From: Magnetospirillum sp. 64-120
Lineage (GTDB): Bacteria > Pseudomonadota > Alphaproteobacteria > Rhodospirillales > Magnetospirillaceae
Direction of reading: 5' to 3'
DNA length: 64,000 nucleotides
NCBI GenBank assembly: GCA_001898825.1
Contig: MKVK01000046.1
Location: forward strand, 62,001-126,000
The translations under genes were made by a program, and so were the position numbers. Below the pieces are notes generated by a model. That model was not told the DNA's origin, made no database searches, and saw only the letters and a list, made by a program, of their open reading frames with translations. Of this stretch, positions 24,276 through 35,620 are shown in pieces. Within the stretch, counting starts at the first letter, position 1. Every line of letters starts with the position of its first letter.

Positions 24276-24449
24276 ATGACCAGCGAACAGCTTATGCGAT
24301 CGGGCCGCTATCTCAGCCGTGCTTTCGACCTTCTGGACCGGGCCAACGAATGTGTCCTGCCCATCGAGGCGGCGCTGGTCACCAAGCGCGGCCTGCTGGA
24401 CGAAGCCCGCCGCGCCGTGGAATGCGCCCGCCAGGAATTGCTGAACTAG
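24276..24449 (+). CDS. Small hypothetical protein, 57 residues
   Basis: This is a short ORF with a strong AGGGAGG Shine-Dalgarno five bases before the ATG at 24276. The protein looks like two amphipathic helices: a first around MTSEQLMRSGRYLSRAF and a second Leu/Glu/Arg-rich helix to the end (EARRAVECARQELLN). It has two cysteines, one per helix. It starts 17 bases after the 127-residue hypothetical gene and is probably cotranslated with it. No family is recognised. A helical-hairpin adaptor or subunit is a guess from composition only. Confidence 0.62.
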   Translation: MTSEQLMRSGRYLSRAFDLLDRANECVLPIEAALVTKRGLLDEARRAVECARQELLN

Positions 24450-24475
24450 GTTTCCTGCACGCCCTGGCGGGGCCT

Positions 24476-25126
24476 TCATCGCATCTCGACGCTTTTGGTT
24501 TCGGCCAGATAGGCCTCTTCCACTTCCGACAGCTCGACCTTGTCATAACCGGTGATCATGGTCCTGACGTAATGCAGGGGCGTCTTGCCGGTGGTGGTCA
24601 TGTAGATGTGGATGATGACGAAGGTGCCCATGGCGAAAGCCGCCAGGGTGTGCAGAACCGCCACCCCCCACAGCGCGTCGCCCGACCACGGGGCGCCGGC
24701 CCATTCGTTGTAGAACAGATAGGCGATGCCGGTCACCCACAGGGCCGGACCGATGATCACCATGAAGGTCATGTAGGCCAGGGATTGCAGGGCGTTCTGC
24801 TTGCGCTGCAGGCTCTTCTTATAGGGATGCGGCTCGCCCACCAGGATGCCCCAGGCGTAGAAGCGGATCACCTTGATGATCCCCTTCTTGAACAGATACT
24901 GGCGCCATTGGCCGGTGGTGAAGTTCCAAAAGGTGGTGAACACCCACAGCGCCATCAGCGCATAGGCCGCGGTGGTGTGGATGGTCACCGCCTGGCCGAA
25001 TTTCAACAACGAATGAGTGCCGTGGATACCCAGTCCGGTGAAGAACAGGGTGAAGATCAGCACCGCCTGCGACCAGTGCCAGAAGCGCTCGTAGCGCGTA
25101 TAGATCATCACGTCGCGTTTAATCAT
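24476..25126 (-). CDS. Cytochrome b subunit partnering the octahaem cytochrome
   Basis: The product has 216 residues and four to five membrane segments with conserved histidines (RFWHWSQAV, TIHTTAAYAL, VLHTLAAF, IIHIYMTTTGK). This is the arrangement of the di-haem cytochrome b561 / formate-dehydrogenase-gamma-type family. It should exchange electrons between the quinone pool and the periplasmic octahaem cytochrome c encoded just upstream. Its ATG at 25126 lies inside the end of that gene (8-base overlap), so the two are translationally coupled. The direction of electron flow cannot be read from the sequence. No terminator is visible in the 26 bases to the convergent neighbour. Confidence 0.85.
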   Translation of the reverse strand: MIKRDVMIYTRYERFWHWSQAVLIFTLFFTGLGIHGTHSLLKFGQAVTIHTTAAYALMALWVFTTFWNFTTGQWRQYLFKKGIIKVIRFYAWGILVGEPHPYKKSLQRKQNALQSLAYMTFMVIIGPALWVTGIAYLFYNEWAGAPWSGDALWGVAVLHTLAAFAMGTFVIIHIYMTTTGKTPLHYVRTMITGYDKVELSEVEEAYLAETKSVEMR

Positions 25127-26696
25127 GGCGGGTCTTCCTGTTCATGACGATGCGGGCCAGGCCGTGCAGCAGGACGCCGGCCAGGGCGCCGCCCAGGGCC
25201 AGATAGCCCAGGATGTCGAGCCAGCGGATGGAATCGCGGCCGGGCATGTAGAAACCGGGCAGTTGGGCCAGTCGGCCGTCCTCGCCCCTGGTGTGGCATT
25301 GACCGCATTTCAGCGCGTCTTCCTTGGGTGCCACCATGTGGGTGATGGGCCAGGTCATGCGGGTCTCGATGAAGCCGACCTTGCCGCTCCACGGCAGCCC
25401 GGCATAGTCCATGCCGAACTTGATGGACTTGGCGTAGTCGTAATTGCCCCAAAAGGCGCTGTCGTCCTGGCCGAAGACGTGGTTGACCACCAGGGTCTTC
25501 AGTTCCGGGTCATAGGGCTGCTTGCCGCGCATTTCCTTGAACGGCCAGATTCGCGCCTTGGGGTCCTTGGCGTCGCCGTGCAACGTGTTCAGGCGCAGGA
25601 TGGTGCTGTCGTCGATCTTGTCGCCGATGTTCACCTGTTCGGTGACGCCGTTGTACCAGTAATAGGCGGGCCGCACGTTCTCGCCATATTGGAAGTCGCC
25701 CTTTTCCGCCGAATAGCTGAGATGGCCGTGGTCGTCCTTGATGAAGACGGCCTTGCCGTCGGCATCCTTGCGGCCGGCGGTGGACCAGTCCCACAGGGTC
25801 TTGGTGGCGACGCCGCCGCGGGCGAATTCGGGGATGTGGCAGGTCTGGCACGCTACCCGGTCGGTGTGGTCGTTCAGCTTGGCCTGCTGGTGCGGGGTGT
25901 CGCCGTGGCAGGATTCGCAGGTCGCCCGGTTGTGGTCGTCCTTGGGCAGGTCCAGGCCGTGGGGGTCCTTGGCGGTGGTGTCATAGCGCGACCCCGACGG
26001 GATGTGGTCGTTGAAGGTGTGGCAGGTGGCGCAGGTCATGTTGGCGCCGTCGGCGGCCATGTGCACGTCCAGCTTGCGGCTGGGCTTGACCAGCGAGGTG
26101 TCCAGGTCGCCATGCTTGACCCCGTCGCCGCCGCCGCCGTTGAAATGGCAGGCGCCGCAATTGTCGCGGCCGGGATCGGCCACACTTTGCGCCGCCTTGG
26201 CCAGATCGGGGGGCATGACGCTTTTGCCGCCCATCATGCGGGGTTCGTACAGCGGGTGGCCGGCATCGGTGGCCACCTTCTTATAGCCCCCGGAACGGTC
26301 GTGGCAGACCAGACAGTCGACGTTTTCCTGAACCGGTTCCGGTTGCTGACGCGCGTCGGTCCAGCCATAGCCGGCATGGCACGAGGTGCAGCGCGGCTCG
26401 TTGGACAAGGGCGAGCCGCAAAAGCTGTTCATGGTCCGCGGCTTGCCCAGGCGCTTGCCGGTGTCGGGGTTGGTGAAGTCCCAGGTCCAGTGGATGGACT
26501 TCATCACCTGATGCGACGCCTCGGTGTGGCAGGCCAGGCAGGCCTTGGTCACTTCGGGGGCGCTGGTGAACGGCCCTTTCAGCGATTCGAACTTGGAATG
26601 GTCGGCGGTCGAACTGGCCTGGGCCAGGCCGGGCAGCCAGATCGCCAGGGCCAAGGGCAGCAGCCATCGGCCCACAAGGGGAAAAAATCGTCTCAT
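25119..26696 (-). CDS. Octahaem c-type cytochrome, tetrathionate reductase (Otr) family
   Basis: The product has 525 residues. A Sec signal peptide (MRRFFPLVGRWLLPLAL to about residue 27) is followed by eight CxxCH haem sites: CLACH (53-57), CTSCH (103-107), CLVCH, CGACH, CATCH, CESCH, CQTCH and CGQCH. A C-terminal membrane helix (about 490-515) would anchor it facing the periplasm. The count and spacing match the octahaem tetrathionate reductase family. Purified members reduce tetrathionate, nitrite and hydroxylamine, but the physiological substrate is unsettled. I use ATG 26696 because the signal peptide follows at once; an upstream in-frame start adds 31 residues. The partner cytochrome b overlaps its end. 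Confidence 0.9.
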   Translation of the reverse strand: MRRFFPLVGRWLLPLALAIWLPGLAQASSTADHSKFESLKGPFTSAPEVTKACLACHTEASHQVMKSIHWTWDFTNPDTGKRLGKPRTMNSFCGSPLSNEPRCTSCHAGYGWTDARQQPEPVQENVDCLVCHDRSGGYKKVATDAGHPLYEPRMMGGKSVMPPDLAKAAQSVADPGRDNCGACHFNGGGGDGVKHGDLDTSLVKPSRKLDVHMAADGANMTCATCHTFNDHIPSGSRYDTTAKDPHGLDLPKDDHNRATCESCHGDTPHQQAKLNDHTDRVACQTCHIPEFARGGVATKTLWDWSTAGRKDADGKAVFIKDDHGHLSYSAEKGDFQYGENVRPAYYWYNGVTEQVNIGDKIDDSTILRLNTLHGDAKDPKARIWPFKEMRGKQPYDPELKTLVVNHVFGQDDSAFWGNYDYAKSIKFGMDYAGLPWSGKVGFIETRMTWPITHMVAPKEDALKCGQCHTRGEDGRLAQLPGFYMPGRDSIRWLDILGYLALGGALAGVLLHGLARIVMNRKTRHD

Positions 26697-26731
26697 CGGT
26701 CGCGCTCCACCCCGCCGCCCCCACGGCGGCT

Positions 26732-26750
26732 GACATGCATTAGTCATGTC
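26732..26750. promoter_or_regulatory. Dyad upstream of the octahaem cytochrome gene
   Basis: GACATG and CATGTC are separated by seven bases, a perfect 6-bp inverted repeat 36 bases before the ATG. The position suits an operator or activator site for the two-gene electron-transfer unit. No known regulator consensus is matched with certainty. Confidence 0.35.
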
Positions 26751-26815
26751 TAAAGGAGTGTGCGCTGCGTCCACATTGCGATTTGGCAATGGGGAATCGA
26801 TTTTTTATGGGGCCA

Positions 26816-27580
26816 TCAAAGCCGCGCCACCAGGAACAGCCGACGGAAGGGAAACAAGGTTTTGCCGTCGGCGCGGCGCGGATAGGCGCTGGCGATGCGG
26901 GCGCGGTATTCGTCCAGGAAGCCCTGGCGCCAATCGCCGTCCACCGCGTCCAGCAACGGACGCAGCGCCGTGCCCATGGTCCAGCGCACCACCGGGTCGT
27001 CGCCGTCCAGCACGTGCAGGTATTCGCTTTCCCAGATGTCCAGCTCTTGCGCCAGCGGCGCCAGCAGGTCGTAATAAAAGCCGGGGTCGCCCACCGGGAA
27101 GCGGCCGGCCAGCGGCACCAGCTTTTCCGCCCACGGGCCGGCGGCGGCGGCTTCGGCCATGATGGTGTGGGACGCGGCATAATGATTGTGCGGCATCTGC
27201 ACCGCCAGCCAGCCGCCCGGCGCCACCAATCCGGCCAGGCGCGGGAACAGGCTGGCATGGTCGCCCAGCCAATGCAGGGCGGCGTTGGAAAACAGCACGT
27301 CCACCTTTTCCGGGGGCTGCCATTGTCCCATGTCGGCCTGGGTCCAGGTGATCGCGGCGCTTTCCTGGGCGGCGGCTTCCAGCATGTGGGGCGAGGAATC
27401 GACGCCGGTCACTTGGGCGCCGGGCCAGCGTTCGGCCAGGATGCGGGTGACGTTGCCGGTGCCGCAGCCCAGGTCGACCACGCGGGACGGGGCTTCGGCA
27501 CCGATACGGGTCATCAGATCAAGGGCCGGGCGCAAGCGCGGCGCGGCGAAGGTGGAATAGAGTTTCGGGTCCCAAGCCAT
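26816..27580 (-). CDS. tam: Trans-aconitate 2-methyltransferase
   Basis: The product is a 254-residue class I SAM-dependent methyltransferase. Motif I is VVDLGCGTGNV at about residues 34-44 and an acidic loop VTGVDSSPHML follows motif II. The family-typical N-terminus MAWDPKLYSTFAAPRLRPALDL and the post-motif NAALHWL point to Tam rather than a generic methyltransferase. Tam methylates trans-aconitate, a spontaneous by-product that inhibits aconitase, so it would protect the TCA cycle. It is transcribed alone, divergent from rpmH. The substrate assignment rests on family resemblance. Confidence 0.88.
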   Translation of the reverse strand: MAWDPKLYSTFAAPRLRPALDLMTRIGAEAPSRVVDLGCGTGNVTRILAERWPGAQVTGVDSSPHMLEAAAQESAAITWTQADMGQWQPPEKVDVLFSNAALHWLGDHASLFPRLAGLVAPGGWLAVQMPHNHYAASHTIMAEAAAAGPWAEKLVPLAGRFPVGDPGFYYDLLAPLAQELDIWESEYLHVLDGDDPVVRWTMGTALRPLLDAVDGDWRQGFLDEYRARIASAYPRRADGKTLFPFRRLFLVARL

Positions 27581-27662
27581 TCTGGTCCTCCCTTTATGGT
27601 TAAGCCGATGATAAGACGAGGCGAAGAATCAAACCGCCCGGGCAATTCCCAGGAAGAGTCCG

Positions 27663-27691
27663 TTGACTCGGGGGCGTGGTTGGGCTTATAA
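27663..27691 (+). promoter_or_regulatory. Sigma-70 promoter of the rpmH operon
   Basis: TTGACT (27663-27668) and TTATAA (27686-27691) are separated by 17 bases, 45 bases before the rpmH GTG. TATAAG one base later, with an 18-base spacer, is the alternative register. This is the best promoter match in the window and suits a ribosomal protein gene. Confidence 0.7.
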
Positions 27692-27736
27692 GCGCGGCTT
27701 CCTATTTCTTAGACCGATTGTTTTGGAGTTACCGAC

Positions 27737-27871
27737 GTGAAGCGCACTTTCCAGCCGAGCAAGCTCGTCCGCGCCCGCCGCCACGGCTTCCGCGCGCGCA
27801 TGGCCACCGTTGGCGGCCGCAAGGTCATCGCCAACCGCCGTCGCCAGGGCCGCAAGCGCCTGTCGGCCTAA
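27737..27871 (+). CDS. rpmH: 50S ribosomal protein L34
   Basis: The product has 44 residues and is very basic. It starts (V/M)[18 protein letters not shown] and ends in an Arg/Lys-rich tail GRKRLSA, the full L34 sequence pattern. The start codon is GTG, which is common for rpmH, with GGAG eight bases upstream. It is the first gene of the classical rpmH-rnpA-yidD-yidC-engB-argB cluster and is preceded by a strong sigma-70-like promoter. The product is a component of the large ribosomal subunit. Confidence 0.97.
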   Translation: MKRTFQPSKLVRARRHGFRARMATVGGRKVIANRRRQGRKRLSA

Positions 27872-27883
27872 GACCTTTTGGTC

Positions 27884-28297
27884 ATGCCCGTTTCTCTGGC
27901 CCGTTTGAAAAAGCGGGCGGATTTTCTTCGCGTCGCCAGCCTTCGCAAGAAATGGGCAAGCCCTGGTCTGATCCTGCAAGTGGCCCCTCTTCCTGAAGGT
28001 GGGTCCGCACTGAAAGCCGATGCCATTCGCATCGGCTTTACGTGTTCCAAGAAGGTCGGCAATGCCGTGGCGCGCAATCGCGCCCGGCGCCGTCTGAAAG
28101 CCGCCGTGGACGCGGTTTTTCCTGCATCGGCCCGCCTTGGGCTGGATTATGTGGTCATCGGTAGACGCGAAACCGTGGACCGTGACTATTCTCTTCTCTT
28201 GCAGGATTTGCGAACCGCGTTAAAACGTGTCGGTGCGTTGGCGGCGACGGGCGAGCCCGAGCCGAAAGCGCCCAGCGGGGAAGGGCAACCCGCATGA
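27884..28297 (+). CDS. rnpA: Ribonuclease P protein component
   Basis: The product is a basic protein of 137 residues, slightly longer than E. coli RnpA because of a Pro/Glu-rich C-terminal tail. The family begins with [10 protein letters not shown], and the RNR motif [15 protein letters not shown] binds the RNase P RNA. It assists 5-prime maturation of tRNAs. The ATG at 27884 follows rpmH by 12 bases; a TTG two codons earlier is also in frame. Its stop overlaps the start of yidD (ATGA). Confidence 0.96.
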   Translation: MPVSLARLKKRADFLRVASLRKKWASPGLILQVAPLPEGGSALKADAIRIGFTCSKKVGNAVARNRARRRLKAAVDAVFPASARLGLDYVVIGRRETVDRDYSLLLQDLRTALKRVGALAATGEPEPKAPSGEGQPA

Positions 28298-28572
28298 GTC
28301 CTTTGGCCTTGGTGCTGAAGGTGCTGGTGCGAGCCTACCAGCTGCTGATCTCGCCGGTTCTGCCGCCGAGCTGCCGCTTCACCCCTTCGTGTTCGGCCTA
28401 TGCCATCCAGGCGTTGACCAAGCACGGGGCGATCAAAGGCAGCTGGTTGGCGGTGACGCGGATCTGTCGCTGTCATCCCTGGAACGATGGGGGCTATGAT
28501 CCGGTCCCCGAACCGAAGTGCAAGTCCTGTGGCGGCGACGTTCCGCCCCAGGCCCCGGATAGGACGTCATGA
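28294..28572 (+). CDS. yidD: Membrane protein insertion efficiency factor
   Basis: The product has 92 residues. The family core is nearly complete: an N-terminal amphipathic helix, [38 protein letters not shown], and the [14 protein letters not shown] signature. YidD proteins help YidC and Sec insert membrane proteins. The ATG overlaps the rnpA stop and the TGA overlaps the yidC ATG, so three consecutive genes are translationally coupled. A short tail after the signature adds a CKSC pair (around residues 76-79), which the core family does not need. Confidence 0.96.
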   Translation: MSPLALVLKVLVRAYQLLISPVLPPSCRFTPSCSAYAIQALTKHGAIKGSWLAVTRICRCHPWNDGGYDPVPEPKCKSCGGDVPPQAPDRTS

Positions 28573-30293
28573 ACGAACAGCGCAACCTGTTTATCGCCAT
28601 CGCCCTCTCGGTCCTGATCCTGTTCGGGTTCCAGTGGTTGTATCCGTCCAAGCCCAAGCCGGTCGAGACACCCGCCGAGCAGACGGCCACCAGCACCCCG
28701 CCGGTTCCGGCCTCGGGCGATGTCGCCGCGCCGGGCGCGCCCGCCGTGGCCCAGGCCCCGGTGAAGGATCGCGACGCCGCGCTCGCCACCGCCAAGCGGG
28801 TCCGCATCAGCACGCCGACCCTGCATGGGTCGCTGTCGCTGACCGGCGCCAAGCTGGACGATTTGACCCTGGCCGGCTACCGCGAGACCACCGACCCGAC
28901 ATCGAAGGAAATCGAACTTCTGTCGCCCACCGGTTCGCCGCATCCCTATCACGCCGAATTCGGCTGGGTGCCCGCCGACGCCGGCACCAAGATCCCCGGT
29001 GCCGACACCCAGTGGAGCCTGGCGCAAGGCGCCGAGCTGACCCCCGGCGCCCCGGTGGTGCTGACCTGGGACAACGGTGAAGGCCTGCGTTTCGTCCGCA
29101 CCGTCACCGTGGACGAGAACTACATGTTCCAAGTCGGCCAGCGGGTGGAAAACTACGGCACCAAGCCGGTGACGCTGCATGCCTATGCGCTGATCTCGCG
29201 CACTGGGACGCCGCACACCCAGGGCATGTACATCCTGCACGAAGGCCCCTTGGGCGTCTTCGACGGCAAGCTGGTCGAACACAAGTATGACGACCTGAAG
29301 AAGCTGTCCACCGAACGGGCCAAAAGCGTCGGCGGCTGGATCGGCTTTACCGACAAATACTGGCTGACCGCCCTGGTTCCCGACCAGAAGGCCGAGCTGA
29401 CCAGCCGTTTCGTCCACCAGCGCGTCGACAACGACGACCGCTTCCAGGTGGACTTCACCGGTTCCGCCCAGGTGGTGCAGCCGGGGGCGTCCGCCGAAGC
29501 CAACTATCATCTGTTCGCCGGCGCCAAGGTGCTGTCGCTGCTGGACGGCTATGCCGAGAAGTTCGGCATCGAACGCTTCGACATGGCCATTGATTTCGGC
29601 TGGTTCTACTTCCTGACCAAGCCGTTCTTCTATCTGCTGAAGATGATCCACGAAGTTCTGGGCAACATGGGTCTGGCGATCCTGGCGCTGACCGTGCTGA
29701 TCAAGGCCATCATGTTCCCGCTGGCCAACAAGTCGTATGCGTCCATGAGCAAGATGAAGCTGCTGCAGCCGCAGGTGAAGGCTTTGCAGGAACGCTTCGG
29801 CGAGGACAAAATGCGCCTGCAGCAGGAAATGATGGCCCTTTACAAGAAGGAAAAGGTCAACCCGGTTTCCGGTTGCCTGCCCATCATCATCCAGATTCCG
29901 GTGTTCTTCGCCCTTTACAAGGTGTTGTTCGTCACCATCGAAATGCGCCATGCGCCGTTCTATGGCTGGATCCATGACCTGTCGGCCCAGGACCCGACCA
30001 CCGTCATGAACCTGTTCGGGCTGATCCCTTACGATCCCAGCCTGTATCTGCCGGCCTTCCTGCATATCGGCGTCTGGCCGCTGATCATGGGGGTGACCAT
30101 GTGGTTGCAGCAAAAGCTGAACCCGCAGCCGGTGGACCCGGTTCAGGCCAAGATGATGATGTTCCTGCCGGTGGTCTTCACATTCATGCTGGGCCAGTTC
30201 GCCGCCGGTCTGGTGATCTATTGGGCCTGGTCCAACACGCTGTCCATCGCCCAGCAATGGGTGATCATGCGGAAATACGGGGTGAAGTCCTGA
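28569..30293 (+). CDS. yidC: Membrane protein insertase YidC
   Basis: The product has 574 residues and the Gram-negative YidC layout. An N-terminal membrane segment (about 8-24) is followed by a Pro/Ala-rich stretch and a large periplasmic P1 domain (about 75-330). The conserved insertase core then has five membrane segments and the cytoplasmic loop with [15 protein letters not shown] and [16 protein letters not shown]. It inserts and folds inner-membrane proteins with or without Sec; the F0 part of ATP synthase is a known client in other bacteria. It overlaps yidD by ATGA. Confidence 0.97.
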   Translation: MNEQRNLFIAIALSVLILFGFQWLYPSKPKPVETPAEQTATSTPPVPASGDVAAPGAPAVAQAPVKDRDAALATAKRVRISTPTLHGSLSLTGAKLDDLTLAGYRETTDPTSKEIELLSPTGSPHPYHAEFGWVPADAGTKIPGADTQWSLAQGAELTPGAPVVLTWDNGEGLRFVRTVTVDENYMFQVGQRVENYGTKPVTLHAYALISRTGTPHTQGMYILHEGPLGVFDGKLVEHKYDDLKKLSTERAKSVGGWIGFTDKYWLTALVPDQKAELTSRFVHQRVDNDDRFQVDFTGSAQVVQPGASAEANYHLFAGAKVLSLLDGYAEKFGIERFDMAIDFGWFYFLTKPFFYLLKMIHEVLGNMGLAILALTVLIKAIMFPLANKSYASMSKMKLLQPQVKALQERFGEDKMRLQQEMMALYKKEKVNPVSGCLPIIIQIPVFFALYKVLFVTIEMRHAPFYGWIHDLSAQDPTTVMNLFGLIPYDPSLYLPAFLHIGVWPLIMGVTMWLQQKLNPQPVDPVQAKMMMFLPVVFTFMLGQFAAGLVIYWAWSNTLSIAQQWVIMRKYGVKS

Positions 30294-30955
30294 GCGCGCC
30301 CGACACCAACGACGCAGCGGCGGCCGGCCTGATCGAGGCCGGCCGTCTGCTGTTCGCCCGCGACATCACCTTCTTGCGCGGTGCCGTCGACCTGGTCACC
30401 CTGCCGCCCTTCGGCCTGCCGGAACTGGCCTTCGCCGGGCGGTCCAACGTCGGCAAAAGCTCGTTGATCAACGCGCTGTGCGGACGCTCCACGGTGGCGC
30501 GCACCTCCAACACGCCGGGCCGCACCCAGGAACTGAACTTCTTCGACGTCAACAGTCGGCTGATCCTGGTGGACATGCCGGGCTATGGCTTCGCCAGCGC
30601 GCCGAAGGACAAGGTCGACGCCTGGACCCGGCTGATCAAGGGCTACCTGCGCGGCCGTCCCACCCTGCGTCGCTGCGTGCTGCTGGTGGATTCGCGCCAC
30701 GGCATCAAGGACAACGACCGCGAGATGATGGACATGCTGGACAAGGCGGCCGTCGTCTATCAGGTGGTGCTGACCAAGATCGACAAGCTGAACAAGACCG
30801 AAGCCGAAGCGGTGGAAAGCCGCACGCTGGAGGAAATCGCCAAGCGTGTCGCCGCCTTCCCGCGCATCGTCGTGACCAGTTCCGAAAAGGGAATCGGCAT
30901 CCCCGAATTGCGTGCCGAAATCGTCCAATTGGCCAATCCGGAGAGTGTTCCATGA
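30257..30955 (+). CDS. engB: Ribosome biogenesis GTPase EngB (YsxC/YihA)
   Basis: The product has about 232 residues. G1 is [10 protein letters not shown]2 lies around [10 protein letters not shown]3 is DMPGYG and G4 is TKID, all in the order of the TRAFAC-class EngB family. It assists 50S subunit assembly. The start is uncertain. The only in-frame ATG (30257) lies inside the end of yidC, with a 37-base overlap and no clear Shine-Dalgarno. The alternative is the CTG at 30290, whose CTGA overlaps the yidC stop and gives about 221 residues. The stop overlaps the argB ATG. Confidence 0.93.
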   Translation: MGDHAEIRGEVLSAPDTNDAAAAGLIEAGRLLFARDITFLRGAVDLVTLPPFGLPELAFAGRSNVGKSSLINALCGRSTVARTSNTPGRTQELNFFDVNSRLILVDMPGYGFASAPKDKVDAWTRLIKGYLRGRPTLRRCVLLVDSRHGIKDNDREMMDMLDKAAVVYQVVLTKIDKLNKTEAEAVESRTLEEIAKRVAAFPRIVVTSSEKGIGIPELRAEIVQLANPESVP

Positions 30956-31863
30956 ACAACGAGGACATCCTGCACGACCGCAAAGCCTGGTTGGAACGGG
31001 CCAAGACCCTGTCGGAATCGCTGCCCTTCATGCGGCAATATTCCGACGAGACGGTGGTCATCAAGTTCGGTGGCCATGCCATGGAATCCGACGATCTGGC
31101 GCGGCTGTTCGCCCGCGACATCGTGCTGTTGAAGCAGGTCGGCGTGAACCCGGTGGTGGTCCATGGCGGCGGCCCGCAGATCGACCAGATGCTGAAGCGC
31201 CTGGACATCCAGACCCCGCGTGTCGACGGCCTGCGCTTCACCGACGAAGCCACCGTCGAAGTGGTGGAAATGATCCTGTCGGGCAAGATCAACAAGCAGA
31301 TCGTCTCGGCCATCAACGAAGCCGGCGGCTTCGCCGTCGGCCTGTCCGGCAAGGACGGCCACCTGATCCGCGCCCGCAAGCTGCGCCGCACCAAGAAGGA
31401 CCCCGATTCCAACATCGAAAAGGTGCTGGATCTGGGCTTCGTCGGCGAACCGGCCGAAATCACCCCGCATATCCTGGACGTGTTCCAGGAAACCGACGTG
31501 ATCCCGGTGATCGCCCCCGTCGGCATGGGCCCGGCGGGCGAAAGCTATAACATCAACGCCGACACCGCCGCCGGCGCCATCGCCGGCGCGACGGGTGCGC
31601 GCCGCATGATCATGCTGACCGACGTCGCCGGCGTGCTGGACAAGTCGGGCAACCTGATCCCGGAAATGACCGCCAGCCAGGTGGCCGGCTATATCGCCGA
31701 CGGTACCATCTCGGGTGGCATGATCCCCAAGGTGGAAACCTGCCTGGACGCGGTCAAGCAGGGCGTGGAAGCCGCCGTCATCCTGGACGGTCGTGTGCCC
31801 CATGCGGTGCTGCTGGAACTCTTCACCCCCCACGGTGTCGGCACCTTGATCAAGGCCGACTGA
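30952..31863 (+). CDS. argB: Acetylglutamate kinase
   Basis: The product is a 303-residue amino-acid kinase. [10 protein letters not shown] carries the phosphate-binding lysine. [11 protein letters not shown] and [25 protein letters not shown], here quoted in two pieces of the same active site, complete the fold. The N-terminal helix (about residues 5-28) is of the type found in arginine-sensitive hexameric enzymes. It phosphorylates N-acetylglutamate in arginine synthesis. The ATG overlaps the engB stop (ATGA). A strong terminator follows directly. Confidence 0.97.
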   Translation: MNNEDILHDRKAWLERAKTLSESLPFMRQYSDETVVIKFGGHAMESDDLARLFARDIVLLKQVGVNPVVVHGGGPQIDQMLKRLDIQTPRVDGLRFTDEATVEVVEMILSGKINKQIVSAINEAGGFAVGLSGKDGHLIRARKLRRTKKDPDSNIEKVLDLGFVGEPAEITPHILDVFQETDVIPVIAPVGMGPAGESYNINADTAAGAIAGATGARRMIMLTDVAGVLDKSGNLIPEMTASQVAGYIADGTISGGMIPKVETCLDAVKQGVEAAVILDGRVPHAVLLELFTPHGVGTLIKAD

Positions 31864-31870
31864 ACCGAAA

Positions 31871-31893
31871 AGGCGCCCCAACCGGGCGCCTTT

Positions 31894-31897
<4 letters not shown>
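31871..31897. terminator. Terminator between argB and yejF
   Basis: AGGCGCCC (31871-31878) pairs with GGGCGCCT (31884-31891) across a five-base loop, followed by TTTTTA. The T-run overlaps the stop codon of the convergent yejF gene. On the minus strand the flanking ACCGAAAA reads TTTTCGGT, so some function for yejF is possible. Confidence 0.88.
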
Positions 31898-33503
<1,606 letters not shown>

Positions 33504-33507
<4 letters not shown>

Positions 33508-34520
33508 GAGGTTTTCCTGGGGTCGAAGGCATCGCGGACGGCTTCGCCCACGAAGATCAAAAGGGACAGGATGGCGGCGACCGAGACGAAGCCGGTGATC
33601 CCCAGCCACGGCGCCTGCAGGTTGGACTTGCCCTGGGACAGCAATTCGCCCAGCGACGCCGAGCCGGGCGGCAGGCCCAGGCCCAGGAAGTCGAGCGCGG
33701 TCAGGGAAACGATGGAGCCATTCAGGATGAAGGGCAGGAAGGTCAGGGTCGCCACCATGGCGTTGGGCAGCACATGGCGCGTCATCACCTGGAAATCGCC
33801 CATGCCCAGGGCCTTGGCGGCGCGGACATAGTCGAAGTTGCGGGCGCGCAGGAACTCGGCACGGACCACGCCCACCAGCGAGGTCCAGGAAAACAGCACC
33901 AGCACCCCCAGCAGCGTCCAAAAGCCCGGCGCGATCATCGAGGCGACGATGATCAGGATCAGCAATTGCGGCAGTCCGCCCCAGATTTCCAGGAAGCGCT
34001 GGCCCACCATGTCCACTTTGCCGCCGAAATAGCCCTGCACCGCGCCCATGGCGATGCCGATCACCGTGCTGACCAGGGAAAGCGCCAGCCCGAACAGCAA
34101 CGACAGCCGCAGGCCATAGACCAAGCGCGCCAGCACGTCGCGGCCCTGGTCGTCGGTGCCCAGCCAGTTTTCCGCGTCGGGCGGCGCCGGATGCGGGCGC
34201 ACCCGGTCGTAATTGATGGTGTCGGCGGCGAAGCGCACCATGGGCCACAGCGCCCAGCCCTTCTCGGCGATCTTTTGTTGCACGTAGGGGTCGCGGTATT
34301 CGGCCCAGGTCTTGAAGTCGCCGCCGAAGGTGGTTTCCGGGTAGTCGCGCAGGATGGGCACGTACCAGGACCCGTCATAGCGCACCAGGATGGGGCGGTC
34401 GTTGCAGATCAGCTCGGCCCCCAGCGTCAGCAGGAAGACACCCAGGAACAGCCAGGCCGAAACCCAGCCGCGGCGGTTGCGGCGAAAGGCGTCCAGTCGG
34501 CGGCGGGTCAGCGGGCTCAT
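33504..34520 (-). CDS. yejE: Peptide ABC transporter permease YejE
   Basis: The product has 338 residues. An N-terminal membrane segment (about 18-38) is followed by a periplasmic stretch with the YejE-type WLGTDDQGRDVLARLVYGLR. Five more membrane segments follow, with the permease EAA-type loop around YVRAAKALGMGDFQVMTRHVLPN. This is the DppC/OppC-like partner of YejB. The ATG at 34520 lies two bases after the yejB stop and the stop overlaps the yejF start, so translation is coupled along the operon. Confidence 0.93.
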
Positions 34521-34522
34521 GA

Positions 34523-35620
34523 TCAGGAATTCCGGGCCGAAAAGTCGATGCGCGGATCGACGAAATGATAGGTCAAATCGCTGATCAGGTTCAGCACCAG
34601 TCCCAGCAGGCTGAACATGTAAAGGGTGCCGAACATCACCGGATAGTCGCGGTTGGTCACCGCCTCGAAGCCCAACAGCCCGATGCCGTCCAGGGAAAAG
34701 ATGATCTCCACCAGCACCGAGCCTGCGAACAAGATGCCCACCAGCGCCGACGGGAAGCCGGCGATGACCAGCAGCATGGCGTTGCGGAAGACGTGGCGGT
34801 ACAGCACCTGATTCTCGCTTAATCCCTTGGCCCGGGCGGTGACCACGTATTGCTTGCCGATTTCTTCCAGGAACGAATTCTTGGTCAGCATCACCAGCCC
34901 GGCGAAGCCGCCGATGACCAAGGCGGTGACCGGCAGGGCCAGATGCCACAGGTAATCGACGGCCTGTCGCCAAAACGGCCAATCCTCGGCGCCGACGCTG
35001 GAAAGCCCGCGCAGGGGGAACCAGTTCAGGTAACGTCCGCCGGCGAAGACGATGATCAGCAGGATGGCGAACAGGAAGCCCGGCACCGCGTAGCCGATGA
35101 TCACCGCCCACGAGGTGGCGATGTCGAAGCTTGACCCGTCGCGCCGCGCCTTGGCGATGCCCAACGGAATGGACACCAGATAGATGACCAAGGTGGACCA
35201 CAGCCCCAGGGAAATGGAGACCGGCATCTTTTCCAGGATCAGGTCCACCACCGAGACGTCGCGGTAAAAGCTTTTGCCGAAATCGAAGCGCAGGTAATTG
35301 CCGATCATGGCGACGAAGCGTTCATGGGCCGGCTTGTCGAAGCCGAATTGCTTCTCGATCTCATTGATGAATTTGGGGTCCAGTCCTTGCGCCCCGCGAT
35401 AGGCGCCGCTTTGCCCGGCTTGCGGCTTGGTGGCGGCGGTCACGTCGGCACCGCCGCCCGACAGACGTTGGGTGGTGTTGCCGGCGCTTCCTTCGATGCG
35501 GGCGATCATCTGTTCAACCGGACCGCCGGGCGCCAATTGGGCGACGACGAAGTTGACCAGCATGATGCCCAGCAGCGTCAACGGGATCAGCATCAGGCGG
35601 CGAGCCGCATAGGCCAGCAT
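34523..35620 (-). CDS. yejB: Peptide ABC transporter permease YejB
   Basis: The product has 365 residues. The N-terminal signature [24 protein letters not shown] is the DppB/YejB type. A Gly/Gln-rich periplasmic loop (about 40-85) with [18 protein letters not shown] follows. The C-terminal membrane domain has the EAA loop [20 protein letters not shown]. With YejE it forms the membrane channel of the oligopeptide importer. The ATG at 35620 overlaps the yejA stop as ATGA. A longer open frame upstream runs through yejA and is discarded. Confidence 0.93.
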   Translation of the reverse strand: MLAYAARRLMLIPLTLLGIMLVNFVVAQLAPGGPVEQMIARIEGSAGNTTQRLSGGGADVTAATKPQAGQSGAYRGAQGLDPKFINEIEKQFGFDKPAHERFVAMIGNYLRFDFGKSFYRDVSVVDLILEKMPVSISLGLWSTLVIYLVSIPLGIAKARRDGSSFDIATSWAVIIGYAVPGFLFAILLIIVFAGGRYLNWFPLRGLSSVGAEDWPFWRQAVDYLWHLALPVTALVIGGFAGLVMLTKNSFLEEIGKQYVVTARAKGLSENQVLYRHVFRNAMLLVIAGFPSALVGILFAGSVLVEIIFSLDGIGLLGFEAVTNRDYPVMFGTLYMFSLLGLVLNLISDLTYHFVDPRIDFSARNS

